From NCBI GenBank assembly GCA_029721515.1, contig CM056555.1, positions 1,905,001-1,969,000 on the forward strand: DNA of 64,000 nt. Direction: 5' to 3'. This DNA comes from Synanceia verrucosa. Lineage: Eukaryota; Chordata; Actinopteri; Perciformes; Synanceiidae. Of the stretch, positions 1 through 13,336 are shown piece by piece. The first letter of the stretch is position 1; every line of letters begins with the position of its first letter. The position numbers and the translations under genes were made by a program. The notes beneath the pieces are model-generated. The model worked only from the letters and a program-made list of their open reading frames with translations. It did no database searches and was not told the origin of the DNA.

Positions 1-2160
1 AGAAAAAAAATAAAATTCAGGGCTGAAATTAAGAACGAAGCAGTGGTTTGTATTTTATTGTGCACTGTTACATATATTTATATATGTGAATAAAAACTCA
101 TATTTTTTAAAAAAGAAAATGAGATTTCCATCAATTTCATGTCAAAATCCAACACATAAACACCAAAAATTACACATGTATACACACACACACACACACA
201 CACACCATCTTGTCTTTATATTTAAACCTCTAAACCTTTAAATTTGTTTTTAACACATTGTCATGTTTATTAGCACACAGTATTTGTTGACATCTTCATA
301 ACCTCTCCCATAAAGACATATTTTACATTATCACTCCTGTGTTTTATGATATTATTTGTCCATAAAGCAGCCACTTATATTTATATATAACAGCTGCACT
401 AAGTGTGTTATAAAACATTTTATTGTGTAGAAATAAGATCATTAGCCTCAGAACAGAATCTGCTGCTTTTCCTGCTTCATTTCAGAGTCAAACAGGCCTG
501 AAGTCAAAAAAACAAAAACAAAAAAACAAAAATGGAGATTTTTTTTTAAAAAAAGTTGCTGAGTCAGCGCTGCACTTGAGCGACTCAGCAGCCCACTCAG
601 AGTTTGGGAGGGTATTATGTTTAAAACACTTTATTCCTCCCTTCGCTGTGAAAGATTATACTAGTTATCCCATCAAAGTTGAGTAAAAACGCCGTTCTCG
701 TGTCTTTAAGCTCTTGCATAGGAGGTCAATAAGACGCTGCCTCTGCTTACAAGGCTGGCCCGGGTGTAATCTCGCTGAAGTTACATTAATTAAATGGTAA
801 GCTCCTTTAGCAATACGTTCCTAAAAGAACTTGGCTGATAATATACTTAAAGCGTTTGTTTCAAAGCCAGCAGACGTTTAGCCATGCGGCTCACGTACGC
901 CGGCTTAAAACCTTCAGCTGGAGCCACAAAGAGCGAGCGGCGGCTGGCAAACACACTCAAATTCAACTTATCAAAGTCAAACATATTTGTCTCACTATGC
1001 TTGATTTACACATTAAGACGCTGGAAATGTGGGGAAAAAAAAAAAAAAAAAAAACTTTGGTTGGGGTTTTCAGTTTGGAGCTAGAAGAAAAGTTTTTAAA
1101 GAAATTAAATTGTTTGGGTGTTTTTAAATTTTCTATAAAAAACAATGAAAAAAAAAAAATCTCTGAATTTTTAAATCTTTAGATGAAATTGTGGAGGAAA
1201 TTCCCCTCTCTGCAAAAGTCATTTTAATTATTTTTTTGGGACAAAAGCATGAAGGATGGGTTGTCTTTCTTGTCTTACGGAAATTTGACGTTTTTAAAAA
1301 ATAAAACTGAGTAAAGGTACATCATATATGACTAACATATCACCATGATGTAGCAGTGGTTTACGACAAAATGAAACAGAAAGATCATTTATAAATTTGT
1401 AGAAATAGTTTACTTTGTGTCAGAAAACAAAAAAAATAGGCTTACAACAATTGTATTATTCTATTGGTGGGTGATGTCTATTATTTGTTTTCTGTTTATG
1501 TTAAACATAGTTTCTTTTTCACTTTATTAATCCCTGTATTTTCACATTTTATTTTAAAGGAGCCTAAGTGAGTGAGTCTAAGGTTTATTCTTATTTTTCC
1601 TCTGTATTTCTTGTCTAAATCTATTAATAGCCTTGAATTACTGAAGCTGATTGAGCGTTTGACCTCCTCATGTGAACTATAGCGTCTCTTTTGACCTCTG
1701 ATTTTTTTTCCCACCTTTCAGGAACAGTTCAGCAGCTTTTATTTTTGTGCAAACATCCGTCTGGCGTCGCTCTGCTCTCTGTTGACTCACCAGGGTTTTA
1801 CAGTGATTAACAGAATTTGTTTTGGGACTTTGCTCATCATTATTCGGCAAATTTAACTGCCACCCATCACTAATTAACACAACTGAGACTCTGCAGCAAC
1901 AATAACTGTTCAAATGGTGGAATTAATAATGAAAATCCTCAGTTTCATGCACACTGAAGCTCTTGTTTGGTTTGCATTTTTCTCTTTGCTATTTGAGCTT
2001 ATCGGCACCTGAAAACTATAAATATGAAGCATTTGAGAAACACGATGTAGGCAGAATGCAGTATTATGTATGTGTTCATCAGGTTTTAGGAGGTAAATAC
2101 TGAACATTCAGGGAGGGACGGACACGTTTGCAGCGTTAAAAGAAAGTTTTGTGGTATCAG
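1..2160. other. AT-rich intergenic DNA, no gene seen
   Basis: No open frame here has splice signals or recognisable protein character. A (CA)n microsatellite lies at about 183-204 and A-runs at about 1035-1054 and 1146-1158. I see nothing else. Confidence 0.6.
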
Positions 2161-2500
2161 ACCCCCTCTGCTGCCGCTGATATCCGTCAAATATCAACCC
2201 TCACAAATCAATTTTACACATGATCGCCGCCCTGCGCCCCCCAGCCGCCGGCACCTCCCCTCCAATTAAGCGCCTCCATTAGCATATATATGATATCAGT
2301 GGTAAACATCACCCGGCTGGTAATTCACAAACGCTCCTGGATAATGGCAGGGTTGAACACCTATTAACCCCGGGGCCGGCAGCACAGAGGCAGGCTGGGA
2401 AACTCCCTCAGCCTCCTCCCCCTCCAGCTCCGAGAGACACTGAGAGGACGCTGATGGAGGAAGTGATGTCATGTGTTTCTGAGGCGAGGGCTGAGGCCAT
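2161..2500. promoter_or_regulatory. Candidate conserved non-coding block
   Basis: A non-repetitive block with several homeodomain-type cores (CAATTAAG, TTAGCATA, GGTAATTC) and a CpG-containing centre, standing out from A/T-rich surroundings. It has no coding frame. The call rests only on composition and motif density; alignment to other fish genomes is needed. Confidence 0.25.
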
Positions 2501-2828
2501 CTTGGAGCCATAAAAAAAAAAAAAAAAAAAAAAAACTCAGTCCAGAAATTGTCAGACCTCAGGCCTCTAATGTTTACTGAGTCTGATAAACAGAGATTTG
2601 CTGGAAGATTTAGAGCAGAGATGTGATAAGAGGGTCACATGACTGACGTTTTTTCCAGCTGTTTCCGAAAAAAAAATTACATGAAATACAAGGAAACTGC
2701 ATCATGAGCAACATTTGGAGAGACGTATATTTACATCTTTTAAAATACAACACTGGAGTGCCGTAGACATATAGTATATACGGCTTTCATTTTTCAGCAG
2801 CTGGCACAAGAGGGCGCTCTCACTCAAC

Positions 2829-3200
2829 CTGTGAGTAATGTTGGGGCTTCTGGGAGATGTAGTCAGAGCATAAAGAGACAGTATACACCACAGAGATCAA
2901 AACAGGAAGTGGAGACGATCGAGATTAGAGAGCAAAACAAACAGAATGTGGAGAAAAGGTGGTGATTTTGGTGAAAGTGTCCTCTACTCTACCTCTGATA
3001 AAACAAGAATGGAACAAGGTAAAAACAAACATTTTTTTCATGATGAAATAGAGAGTCTCTTCTTTCATTTGAGCTATTCACTGTTTTCAGAGTCATAGTA
3101 CAAAATATTCTGTGGGTCTAGAAATGTGACTGAAAATGGACAAAAACACTGGAACAAGACACTTTCTGATTTATAAAACAACTGGCACTCAGTGAGTTAA
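2829..3200 (+). mobile_element. piggyBac-like MITE, copy 1
   Basis: This is one of at least five copies of a non-coding repeat in the window (others near 12.9, 24.1, 25.9 and 30.8 kb). Shared internal sequence runs from GTGAGTAATGTTGGGGCTTC to GGCACTCAGTGAGTTAA. The TTAA-adjacent TGGCACTCA-type end is what one expects of piggyBac-derived MITEs that insert at TTAA. It has no transposase. The left end is truncated here. Confidence 0.6.
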
Positions 3201-6200
3201 ACTAAACCTAAGCAAGCAGTTCTGTTGCTTTTTTGCTTGTTTGTGTTGCATAACAAAGGCAACCCATGTCTCACTAGTATACGGAAAGTATAAGAGTATA
3301 AAAAGCAGGCATCACGTGTGTCATATTTTAGGATTTTTCGTATCGTCTGAAAGTCATTGATAAGTTAAGGCAACCACTTAGGTTTAGGAAATACGTAATC
3401 ATTTAAATAAGTATGGAACTTGATTATGGGAGGCCCTTGATAGATGTCACCAACTTAACTAAAATTAAACAAAACACCTGTTTAAAATATGTTTCCTATC
3501 ATCAGCTCTGTTTTAGATCTCTATATATCTATATGGACGCCATCATGGTGTCACTCATGCACTTTCACAAGTAGACATGCTCAGTCTGGGAAACAACACT
3601 AACCATATTTTTGTGTTCTTATTTACAACATGAACAACGTGTTTCAAACAGTTTAAAAGTCATTGTGATAGAGAGCGTGGTTTAATGTGGGAAGATCGTT
3701 TTGTAAGAGAGGGGTTGAATATGAAAACAAACTGGTTTTGACCATGAGGTTTCCTGTTTGAATTATTGATTTATTCATGTGATGAATTCAGCTCAAACAT
3801 ACTTTAGTGTTTCCTTCTGTTGTTGCTTTATCAGATGCATTATTTGGAGTTTTTACTCCACTATATTTTCTGACAGCTAAATGCTAAATAAACTGTTTGA
3901 AAAGGCTCTTGGATCAGCTGGAACGTGCATCGCCACATTGCTAAAACCAGACTAATTTTTCTGAGCTTTTTTATCTTCTCACCTGACTGGAACGTACCAC
4001 CTGCTCAGGTGAGCAGGGGGGAACCAGACACAACCAGAGCGCTCAAAAGAAGCACAGTATGGGAAAAAAAAGCAAAGGTAAAGATGTCTTAGCTGTGTCT
4101 GACACCAGGATTTAACTGTGGAGACACAACATCACTCCATTTTAACATGACGTACTTCACTGCAGAGCAGATTGACCTGCTTCCACCCAGGTGATCCAGT
4201 CACACCTGTTTCCACTGGCGCTGATTCAGCAGAGCTGCAACAGCATCAAGCAAATCAAGGTCATTAAAAACACCTGAGCAACCCCCAAAAAAGTTTGACA
4301 TTTGTATAAATCAACAATAAAAAGGGGAATTATTATGAGTACGTTTCCATTTTCACACCAACTCAGAAAAATGCATAAAAGTCCACAAATATCAATACAT
4401 TAACACATCTAATTTACATTAATATGCACAAATTATGGATTTCATCAACTGCTGCTGAGCTGCATCATGGTCAAAGATATTTTACTGTGTGCAAAGTACA
4501 TTTACTCAAATACTGTGCACATTCATGGTACTAGTGTACATATTCCTGTACATGTCAGAGGGAACTACTCCACTTTTATTCCTCTATACAGTATTTCTCT
4601 GACAGATAAGCTAAATAAAATGTTTAAAAAGCTATTTCTTAAAGGCTATTTTTAGAGTCACAAACACATCATGATCTTACAGTATTGATGCATTGTAAAC
4701 TACTTAAAATACAGTCAAAAAATCTGTTTCAAATTTACTCAGCTTTAACCCTTTGACGCTTGACTTTATTTCCAATTATCAAAAAAACATGGTGTGTGTT
4801 TTTGCTTTCAAGTAGATGCTAAATTAAGTTGAGAGTGTTAATTTGAGTATAGCACATAAAATAGATATAAATCTAAGTATGATGCAAATTAGTGACAACA
4901 GGTAATAAAGGTAAAAAACCTGTTCCCATCTCACGTATGACGAACAATGAACTATGAAACACACGTTAGAAACACAAAACACAAGCAATGAACTATAGGG
5001 TTAGGGTTAGGGGAAGGGTTAGGGTTAGTAGATGTCAGATGTAGTGTCCCCTCCGACCTGTCCTATGAGAAACTAGTGCTTGCAAAAGGTTCCTAGGTGT
5101 GTATTCTTAATGCATCAACCGGCATTAACTTCAGCAGTAAAAGGCCAATAAATGATGGATCCAAAAACAACAGGTACGACAGTAAACCACTGACATTCTT
5201 ATTCTTTAAGCACTTTTTGCTGATAATATCATCAACCTTGATAAGTCAGGTTTTACGTGTAGGATGAGTGGAATATTTTGTATTTGATCTTCTTCACATC
5301 TGCACTATAAAATCAGGATGTTTGAGGACTGGTTCAGTCCTGTTTACTGAGGCCAGCGGCTCTTTTTGTCTCAGCCCATCGTTGACTCTGTCAGGCTGCT
5401 AATTAGCCGTGACTCTTCACAATAAAGTGTGAGGAGGAAACAGCGACCCGTCACCTCTGTAACCTCCTCCCTTTGTGAAATGGTGACGGGCGCTCGTCGT
5501 TAACGGTCTCCATTATGTCTCTTGTGTTTTCGGGCTGCTTTCACTCTCACTGTTGGAAAAGTGAAGTAAAAAAATAACAATAACAGGAGAGAGAAGAAAG
5601 GACTCCTCTTGAGCACAATGACCAGTTGAGCTCGGCTCTTTTCCAGGTGGAAAGTTGACTTGTGTGAGTGTTTGAGCGGCTGATTAGTTTGCTTCATCTC
5701 TCCATCATAACGACCTGTTCCTCTTGACTCATCACACAGATGGATGATGGGATGGAGCGTGTTGGTGCAGCCGATTCACACGAGAAAGCCTATTGAAGCC
5801 ACAATAATAAGTAAGATGTGCATTAAGGAGACTTTTCTGTACTGACTGTAACGTGAACACATCTTCATACTGCAGTACAAACAGCACAACATCTCAAGGA
5901 CATTTGCTCGTCATGACTCCACATTTTAGCTGTTTTCACACATCATTGTCATCTTGAATTAATTAAGGTAAGACAAAACTGTCACAGCTGGGCTTGAATT
6001 AAGACATAAGTATGTATGTACCGAAAAGACACAAAAATCTGTTCTGCTTTGTTTTAAAAGTTGACATGTGTCATTAAAGTTAAAAAAAATCATTTTTACT
6101 TTTGACTTAAGGAAATTTCAGAACCTGGACTTTCCTACTTTACTTAAGTAAAGGAGTTGAATCAGTACTTCTACTTTTAGTTGAGTCTCTTTTTACACAA

Positions 6201-6589
6201 GTATCTGTACTTCTACTGGAGTAAAAATGTGAGGACTTTTGCCTCCTCTGCTGAAGTAACTTCTAGAGCATAAACATGCAAAAACAAAACGCTGGACACT
6301 TTTCTCCTGTTTAAATGTTTGCTTTGTTGGATCCACCTCACCATTACTAGCACTCTTTCTTTCTTCATGTTCTTCAACATTAACTCTTTGCATTAATTTG
6401 TGGATGTGTTTACTTTGCAGTCAGTGCAGGATGCATGCGATCCATCAAGAAAGGAGTACATATTGCACGTTAAATGTGTTGCATTATTGTGGCATTCATA
6501 CAATATTTATGCATAGCTGCCAGGTGTCTGTGATGAAAAGGTCAAACTGTCCAGGTCATAGTCATTGAAGAGGCTATGAGTCATAGCTA
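3201..6589. other. Intergenic DNA with dispersed repeat fragments
   Basis: No gene is seen. Fragments of a teleost dispersed repeat rich in AGTACTTCTACTTTTA, ACTCCACT and CTGACAGCTAA lie near 3830-3930, 4470-4660 and 6100-6235. Related pieces occur near 18.2, 18.8, 35.25 and 53.7-53.9 kb. A short telomere-like run is annotated separately. Confidence 0.5.
4996..5028 (+). repeat. Short interstitial telomere-like repeat
   Basis: Five TAGGG/TTAGGG-type units occur in 33 bp, interrupted by GGGAAGGG. This is the vertebrate telomere hexamer at an internal site. Confidence 0.7.
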
Positions 6590-6920
6590 TTCATATTAAA
6601 GTGGCGTTCAAATGTGTGAGGTCACTTCATGCTCACTTAAATCACCGCCGGGCCGAAGGGACTTAAAACAAACAGCTTTTGTTTGAGTGGCCTCTGACAT
6701 TCAAGTGTTTGTGCTCATGGTTTGATCTTATGTAGCGATGAGCGTCGGCCGCTGAAGGTGCGGTCTATATTAAGGTTTTGGATTAAAGATTAAAGCCCAG
6801 CAAAGCCTATGAACAGGCCTAATCCTGCTCTTCAGTGCAGCTCAGCAGCCGGAGGCGCTGATCCACGATCAGCTTACTTCACCTCGGAGTTCCTCATCAT
6901 CATCAGGGCCTGAATTAAAA
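6590..6920. promoter_or_regulatory. Candidate conserved non-coding block with bicoid-class sites
   Basis: A non-repetitive block with GGATTA, AGATTA and CTAATCC within about 60 bp. These are the core of OTX/bicoid-class homeodomain sites. No coding frame is present. Conservation cannot be judged from one sequence. Confidence 0.25.
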
Positions 6921-9200
6921 AAAATAAAACCTGTTGCAGAGCAGAAGCACCTGCCTGACACTCTGACACTTCACTCCACAGTTTATAGACGGAAAAATCC
7001 AGAAACTCTCCTCTAAGTGCAAACATGATTTGATATCAAGCAGCATGTTTGATCCACTTTCTACCAACAGTTTCTGGACACACTGTAGTTTTCTTCACTG
7101 ATTGACTGAGTACCGTATGGAGTGTCAAGGTCCCACTTAATACTGAATAAAATGTCTAAATATAAACCAACTGCATTGCCAGTCTAGACCTCAGTCTGTT
7201 GGATAACTATTTAGTTATTCGGACCATTTTTGAATGTCCTCAGTTCTCTGTCTATAAAAAGAGCTGGTTTTAGAGCTCGTCTCGATCATGTACTTCATAT
7301 ATTGTGTATTAACTCTTTGAGTGTTATTGACAGGCTAAGGATCGTACAGGGACTGGATTCACGAACTCCATAGGAACCCCTGGCTTAAGATGTTCTTAAT
7401 CAGCTTTGTGCCTCTTGTGTATGGTATCGTATCATATTCATGTCCTGCGCATGCTCGAGAATTTCCACTGGGAATTTCACCCAGAAGTGGAAGGAGGCGC
7501 TGAATAGTAATGTTGCTGCCAGAAAAGTCAAATGATACCATGGATTTGAAGAAATAAACAGCTCACTTGTGGACGGAACGGATAGTTTATTGTTGTTGTG
7601 AAGTAGCCGTCAACAGGAAGTAGTTCTAACACGACTTGTTGAAAGGGCTACAGCGCCACCTAGTGTAGCGGAGTCAGCCAAGTTGCTGACCATTATCTGA
7701 ATTTAACGAACTCCATGTAGACATGGATTTTGGGACAGACCACCCGCCGAGTTGCAACATCGAATTTGGCCAAATCCAGTACGATCCTTGTGAACCATGT
7801 GACCGCACTGACTGATTCTTCACGTTGCTTCAACAAAAATTTTTAACCAGGAGCGTTTTGTTCTTACGTTACTGACGTTCATCACGTTTAGTTTTTTAGT
7901 TTTTAGTCATTCTGTTACATTGATTTCTGTACACATTTTATTGTGAACTGTGGACATTTTCATGGCGTACAAATAACGTGAAAAGGCTAAAATGCGTACA
8001 CATGACACATGTAATCTAATGTCACTTCCTTCCAGTTGTGATGATTTGAACTTCTTCTTCTTCAGGATCCTGAAGAAGAAGAAGTCTCCTCTTGTCATCG
8101 ATTGAGACGTCAAAGTGGACGCTGAGTTCCCAGAATCCACTGCAGGGCTGCTGCTGTGGGGCAGTGAGAGCAATTTAACCCTATCTTTACTCTGCCTGAC
8201 AATACCAGCGGAGAAAACTAATTAGGTACATTTCAGCCATTTCCATGTTAATGTTTTGTTTGTTGCCATTGTTTGAGGAGACAATGGGCACAGATGCTAA
8301 TGAGGGACACCCAATAAGAGCGTCCTAATGGGAGTCCATTCACAGCCGTCAGCCCAGAGGCCGCCATGGTTCACCCCCCCCCCCCCCAGGTTACAACACA
8401 TGAAGTCTAAGAGAGAGAAAAGCTCAGAGAGATCGGATAGGACTGAGTGTGAATTCTCTGTCTACTTTCATACTCTGACATTTCAGCATCAAAACAAGAC
8501 AACAACTTTAACCCTCAGTCATGTCTGTCAGGAGCAGAGGAGGACGTGGTTTAAGGAGTCAGGGCTGCAACTAAGGATGATTTTCATCATCATTAATTAA
8601 TTGAAATGTGTGTTTTTCACCTTGTGAACAGTAAGTCGTCACGAACTCTGTTCTGCTCATCTGAAGATAAAATAAAATAGAAATAAACAGCTTTAAAATG
8701 ACGGTTCATGAGTCTCGTTTTCTCTCGTGCCTGTTGTCTTGTCTCCTCTGTCCTCATGTCTTGTCCTCGCTTCCTATGCTCACATCTCCTGTGGGACGGA
8801 CCAAGGAGTCAAGGAAATGAGTCCAGGAACTACAAACTACCCAGTTGTACGCTCTCTGCTTCCCAAACATCTCAACAAATCTCTGCTCAAACCTGGCTTT
8901 GGATCAGATCACATCATCTTCACCAGGTGAAGTTTTCTCATTAGTCTGCTGCTTGTCAACAGCGAAGCTAGAAACTCAACTTTTAAGACAACATTAATGA
9001 GAAATCTGTGATCCTGCGACCATCAGCTAACGAAGAATATCTGATAGAAAGACAGGAACAGCCACAGGATGGACCGCCGAGGTTCGATTATTTTGCATTA
9101 TGTGAAATAAAATTTTTTTTTAGAAGAATGAGTTTATATTTTTCAGAATATAAAACATACAATGATATCATGATATAAAACCCCAGCTCTACATGCAGAA
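6921..9200. other. Intergenic DNA, no gene seen
   Basis: Contains a perfect 34-bp palindrome (8051-8084) and a poly-C run at about 8373-8387. No frame has splice signals or a recognisable product. Confidence 0.5.
8051..8084. repeat. Perfect 34-bp palindrome
   Basis: Two 17-nt arms made of CTTCTTCTTCTTC and its complement meet at a central GGATCC with no spacer. It could extrude as a cruciform. Confidence 0.85.
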
Positions 9201-9214
9201 CTCCTCACCTCTCG

Positions 9215-9316
9215 ATGCTCTTATTTTGGACTAGTCGTTGGTTTTTAGCCTGTCGGCGTCGAGGTGTCAGCGCCGCTTCAGAAGGCCGAGGCTGCGGCGC
9301 TAATAAGGTGCTAATC

Positions 9317-9356
<40 letters not shown>

Positions 9357-9500
9357 CGTGGCTTATCGCTGCTCTCCAGACAGCCGCCCCAGATCGGTCG
9401 ACGTGCTGCACGATCGATGCATCTGATAAGGAATTAAGACAGAAAATAAACTGTACGTGTTATCGGGGAACTCGGTACATGTTCTAATTATGATGTGGCA
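9215..9500. promoter_or_regulatory. Candidate conserved non-coding block split by a (CA)n run
   Basis: Unique sequence with GATA, CTAATCC and CTAATTA cores lies on both sides of a (CA)n microsatellite at about 9321-9355. No supported coding frame. Confidence 0.2.
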
Positions 9501-9839
9501 TGTGTGTGTGAGGGGATGATACGGTGGGACTGGAGTGTTGGGGGGTTCGGTTTGCATCCCAGCAGCTCCTGACGACAGCAACAGAACAAAACTACAACTC
9601 CCAGAAACCCTGAAACATGACGCTGTCAGGACGCTGCAAGACTACAGACGTTTCATGTCTAAAGCGAACTGTATATTGGTCTGAAATGCATGCTTTTAAC
9701 TTAGTTATTATTGATTTATCAGTTTTTTGAATAGTGATTATCTAGGTTTTATGAATATTTATATTATTAGATTGATTTTATTTATTTCGATTGTAGTTTC
9801 CAAATACAGAAATCTGACAACTACATGTCCTCCATGTTT

Positions 9840-10225
9840 TCTTTCATGCTGCACTCAAAATAATCATTTGTTGGATGAACATAGCAACTAATGCTGCTAT
9901 GGTTAGCTGCTAACATTTCTGTGCAGTGTTAGTTATTTTAAGTTAAGAAAAGGACTTATCTTACCGTCTTCATTGTCGACTCTCAGCATGTGTTTTAAAC
10001 TTCAGGAAGTAAAGTTTCTAAAACTCCCGGCTCGCACACCACTGCCACCTTCTGCTCTGGAGTTGTACTATCTTGCCCAAAATGCATTAGGTTCTGTCAA
10101 CATTAATGAATTTACACAGTGTTAAGTTACTGAACATCATGTTAAAATAGCATTACTTGATGATGTTCAACCACAAAACATGACTATATATGGTTGAAGC
10201 TACAGGCTACACTTCGACACTGCGG
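9840..10225. repeat. Dispersed repeat D1, short copy
   Basis: Runs parallel to 22650-23045 with few changes, sharing the stretch from CAACTAATGCTGCTATGG through GTCGACTCTCAGCATGTG to ACATGACTATATATG. It starts with AATAATCATTTGTTGG, the same start as the 170-bp tandem unit of the longer copy. Non-coding; transposon class not determined. Confidence 0.7.
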
Positions 10226-11640
10226 CAGTTTCTTCTAGTGGAAATGTTTTGGGCATGTTTGCCTTTATCTGTAATCAATTTAGTCAAGACAAGAGAAGTC
10301 AAAATCTCTCTCCTTAACAGGTGACAGTTTAAAATAATTGAAAACAACCCTAAGCTCATTCAAAATTCTAAATAAATATGAAATGTGAATTATGAAAAGC
10401 CTTTTTTTCAAGGGATCTAATTTCTTTTGATGTCTATGTTTTTCTACAGTGAAGCAACAGAATACCTTTCTATATATGTAAGAGCTAATTACCATGAGTA
10501 TTTTCTAAATCATTTTTCCCTCTTTATTCTCAACTTGTTCCTTTGCTTTTGTCCGTACATTGTGTCTAAACGTCTTGTCAGAACCCCGTTGATGCAACTC
10601 AAGGCTTTCAACAGCAAACAGTATAATTTGCCCACATCCGTTGCGTCCAGCCACACCACCATCACCATCACACGCCACAAGGAAAAGGTCAAAGTGAGAA
10701 ATGTCCAGCGGTTTTCCCTGCAGCGTAGCGGACATGCAGGACGCTCAGCTCAGCCTGAAGGGTTGATCGTCAGCTTGAGGCGAAGGAGGCTGACCGGATG
10801 GAGAGAAACCCCTTTGATCCTGATGGGGCGGCACGAAACCCCCCGATGCCCAGAAGCCACTGAGCAATGAGCTTTCACTGAGAGAGAAAAGCCTCGATCT
10901 GCACAACCCTTCACACTTTACATTTCATCCCAACTCCTCGCTGTTCTCTGCATTTACACCAACATACAGTCTGAATAAATCAAATGATAATGTCACTATA
11001 TACACCAGTGTCTCATCCTGGTCCTGATCATCACGATGGGTCAAATTATTGTTTCTCCAGACTCCTCAGATACCCCCACTTGGCGTCTAAATGGGACGCT
11101 CCAGGCTGTTAAGTAAACCTGATCCATGTCTTTATTAGACAGTCAGAGCACTGGACTTTGTATAAAGAGAGAGAAAGAGTGGAGGTTAGATGGGTCAAAC
11201 AAACAAAGGCCAAACTGGATGTTGTTTTGGAACTTATTTTACTCAATAAAGGTCATTTAAACTCAAACTTAATAACTTTTGCTGCATAAATAAACATAAA
11301 AACTAAAAAAAAATGTTGTTTTTTATATGCCTGCTGATGCATGAGGTTAGAGGATTATTGTTAACTGAAGTAATAATGTAACGTTACAGCTACGGCGACT
11401 ATCTGCATAACAGTCGGACAGAAAAACGAAGCAAACGTCTCTTTTCCTGTTTGATCAACTTTCATCATGACTTTGACCATAGAGGTGGAGCTCATGAACA
11501 TGGAGGAGCTGTTAAGACGTCTTTAGAGGGTGGAAATATGAACATTACTGAGAATTTATTGATCTAAGGGAACCAGAATGAGACGATAAAGAAGTAAGAA
11601 GACTTTTACTGTGAAGGATATATGGACTGATGGTCACTAC
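10226..11640. other. Intergenic DNA, no gene seen
   Basis: The longest frame (plus strand, 10427-10870) has no domain, signal or splice context. I see nothing to annotate. Confidence 0.5.
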
Positions 11641-12080
11641 TTCCTGTCAGCTTTATGAGAGATCTGATGTTTGTCCTCCTTTTATCACAATAAGGAGCTT
11701 TACTCTGAAATTACATGGTGTCTATCTTCCTTTTATTTCAATAAGGAGCTTTAATTTGAAATCACATGGTGTCTATCTTCCTTTTATTGCAATAAGGAAC
11801 TTTACTTTGAAAATATCTGGTGTATATCTTCCTTTTATTACAATAAGAAGCTTTATTTTGAAATTACCTGGTGTCTGTCCTCCATTTATTACAATAAGGA
11901 GCTTTAATTTGAAATTACATGGTGTCTATCATCCTTTTATTTCAATAAGGAGCTTTAATTTGAAATCACATGTTGTCTATCTTCCTTTTATTACAATACA
12001 GATATTTATTTTGAAATTATCTGGTTCCCCTTCTCCTTTTATGACAATAAGGAGCTTTACTTTGAAATTATCTGGAATCT
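11640..12080 (+). repeat. Minisatellite of about eight 51-bp units
   Basis: The unit contains CCTTTTATTTCAATAAGGAG and recurs every 51 bp. Because 51 is divisible by three the array reads as an open frame with a 17-residue repeat, but there is no sign of a gene around it. Confidence 0.85.
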
Positions 12081-12399
12081 CAGGTGATGTTACAGAGTAA
12101 TCCACAGATAATGTAACGGGTAGTCGAACAAATTATTTTCAGCAGAGAGTAATTCAGTAAAGTAATGGATTACTCCTCCAAAAAAGTAACAGCAGAAATT
12201 CCGACCAAAGGTTTGTCAGGTTAGACATTTTGGATTTTGCCATATTTCTCTGAAAAGGAGGCTGCAGCGAAGTGGCTTAAATGGCCCTTAGAAGTTTCTT
12301 TTGACATCTTTCTACTTTCCCAGAGTGAAAACTCTGCTGATCGAAGCTGTCAAGTTGCAAACTGCCGTCCTCTAATAACCGCCTTCAAGTGTTTTCTGA

Positions 12400-12700
12400 G
12401 TGGAGTATCACTTTAAGAGCAGAAACAGCCTGGCTGCCTGTGGACACGGCGGCAGGATAATGGGGTTCTGGGTGTGTTTGTTTGTGCCCTCGGCCTGATC
12501 GGCATGTGATGAGCGGGGAGGTCTGCGGCCCTAATTGGCTTCTTTAAATGGAAAAATGTCCAGCGAGCATGACGCGTCGATGAGCCGCCGCAAACTCCTG
12601 CTCTTTTTTATCAACCGCGTTACGGAAACAAACCACTCCAATTAGCAGCAGAGCAGCCATGGAAATAATAATGACCGTAAATTGGATGGTCATTGGATGG
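12400..12700. promoter_or_regulatory. Candidate conserved non-coding block
   Basis: A non-repetitive block with CTAATTGG, CCAATTAGC and TATCAACCG cores and high complexity compared with its flanks. It is non-coding. The call is compositional only. Confidence 0.25.
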
Positions 12701-12895
12701 ATTTAAAAAGTTGAAGGCAAAGTAAGCCATGGACTTTTAAAAAGTCATTTACATCAGTGGAGCTCTGCTCTGCACTTTGTCGCTGTGGTGTTTCCAATCA
12801 CATGATGATAACATGGATGTAGTTATACAGCTCATTCACACAAGACGCCACAATATGTGCTTTTATTCCTCTACCTCAGCTTAAATTAAGACTTA

Positions 12896-13336
12896 AATTA
12901 AGTGTCATGTTCCAGTGTTTTTGTCCATTTTCAGTCATATTTCTAGACCCACAGAATATTTAGTACTATGTCTCTGAAAACACTGAATAGCTCAAATGAA
13001 AGAAGAGACTCTCTATTTCATCATGAAAAAAATGTTTGTTTTTGTTCCATTCTTGTTTTATCAGAAGTACAGTAGAGGACACTTTCACCAAAATCAACAC
13101 TTTTTGTTTTGCTCTAATCTTGATCATCTCCACTTCCTGTTTTGATCTCTGTGGTGTATACTGTCTCTTTATGCTACGACTACAAATCCCAGAAGCCCCA
13201 ACATTACTCACAGGCTGCAGGAGACCATGATCGGTGACCCGCTGCCGAAAAAACACTTTGATGGCAAAATAACTCAGTGGCACTCAAGCAGTTTTAAATG
13301 AAGGCACATTATGTCAATGGTACGCAAAGAGTTAAT
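12896..13336 (-). mobile_element. piggyBac-like MITE, copy 2
   Basis: Reverse-strand copy of the family described at 2829. A TTAA sits at the left edge (about 12898) and AGAGTTAA at the right. The internal ACTACAAATCCCAGAAGCCC motif is kept. No coding capacity. Confidence 0.65.

Noticed and set aside
12966..13283. 105-codon minus-strand frame
   Set aside because: Lies in MITE copy 2; the same frame is broken in other copies.
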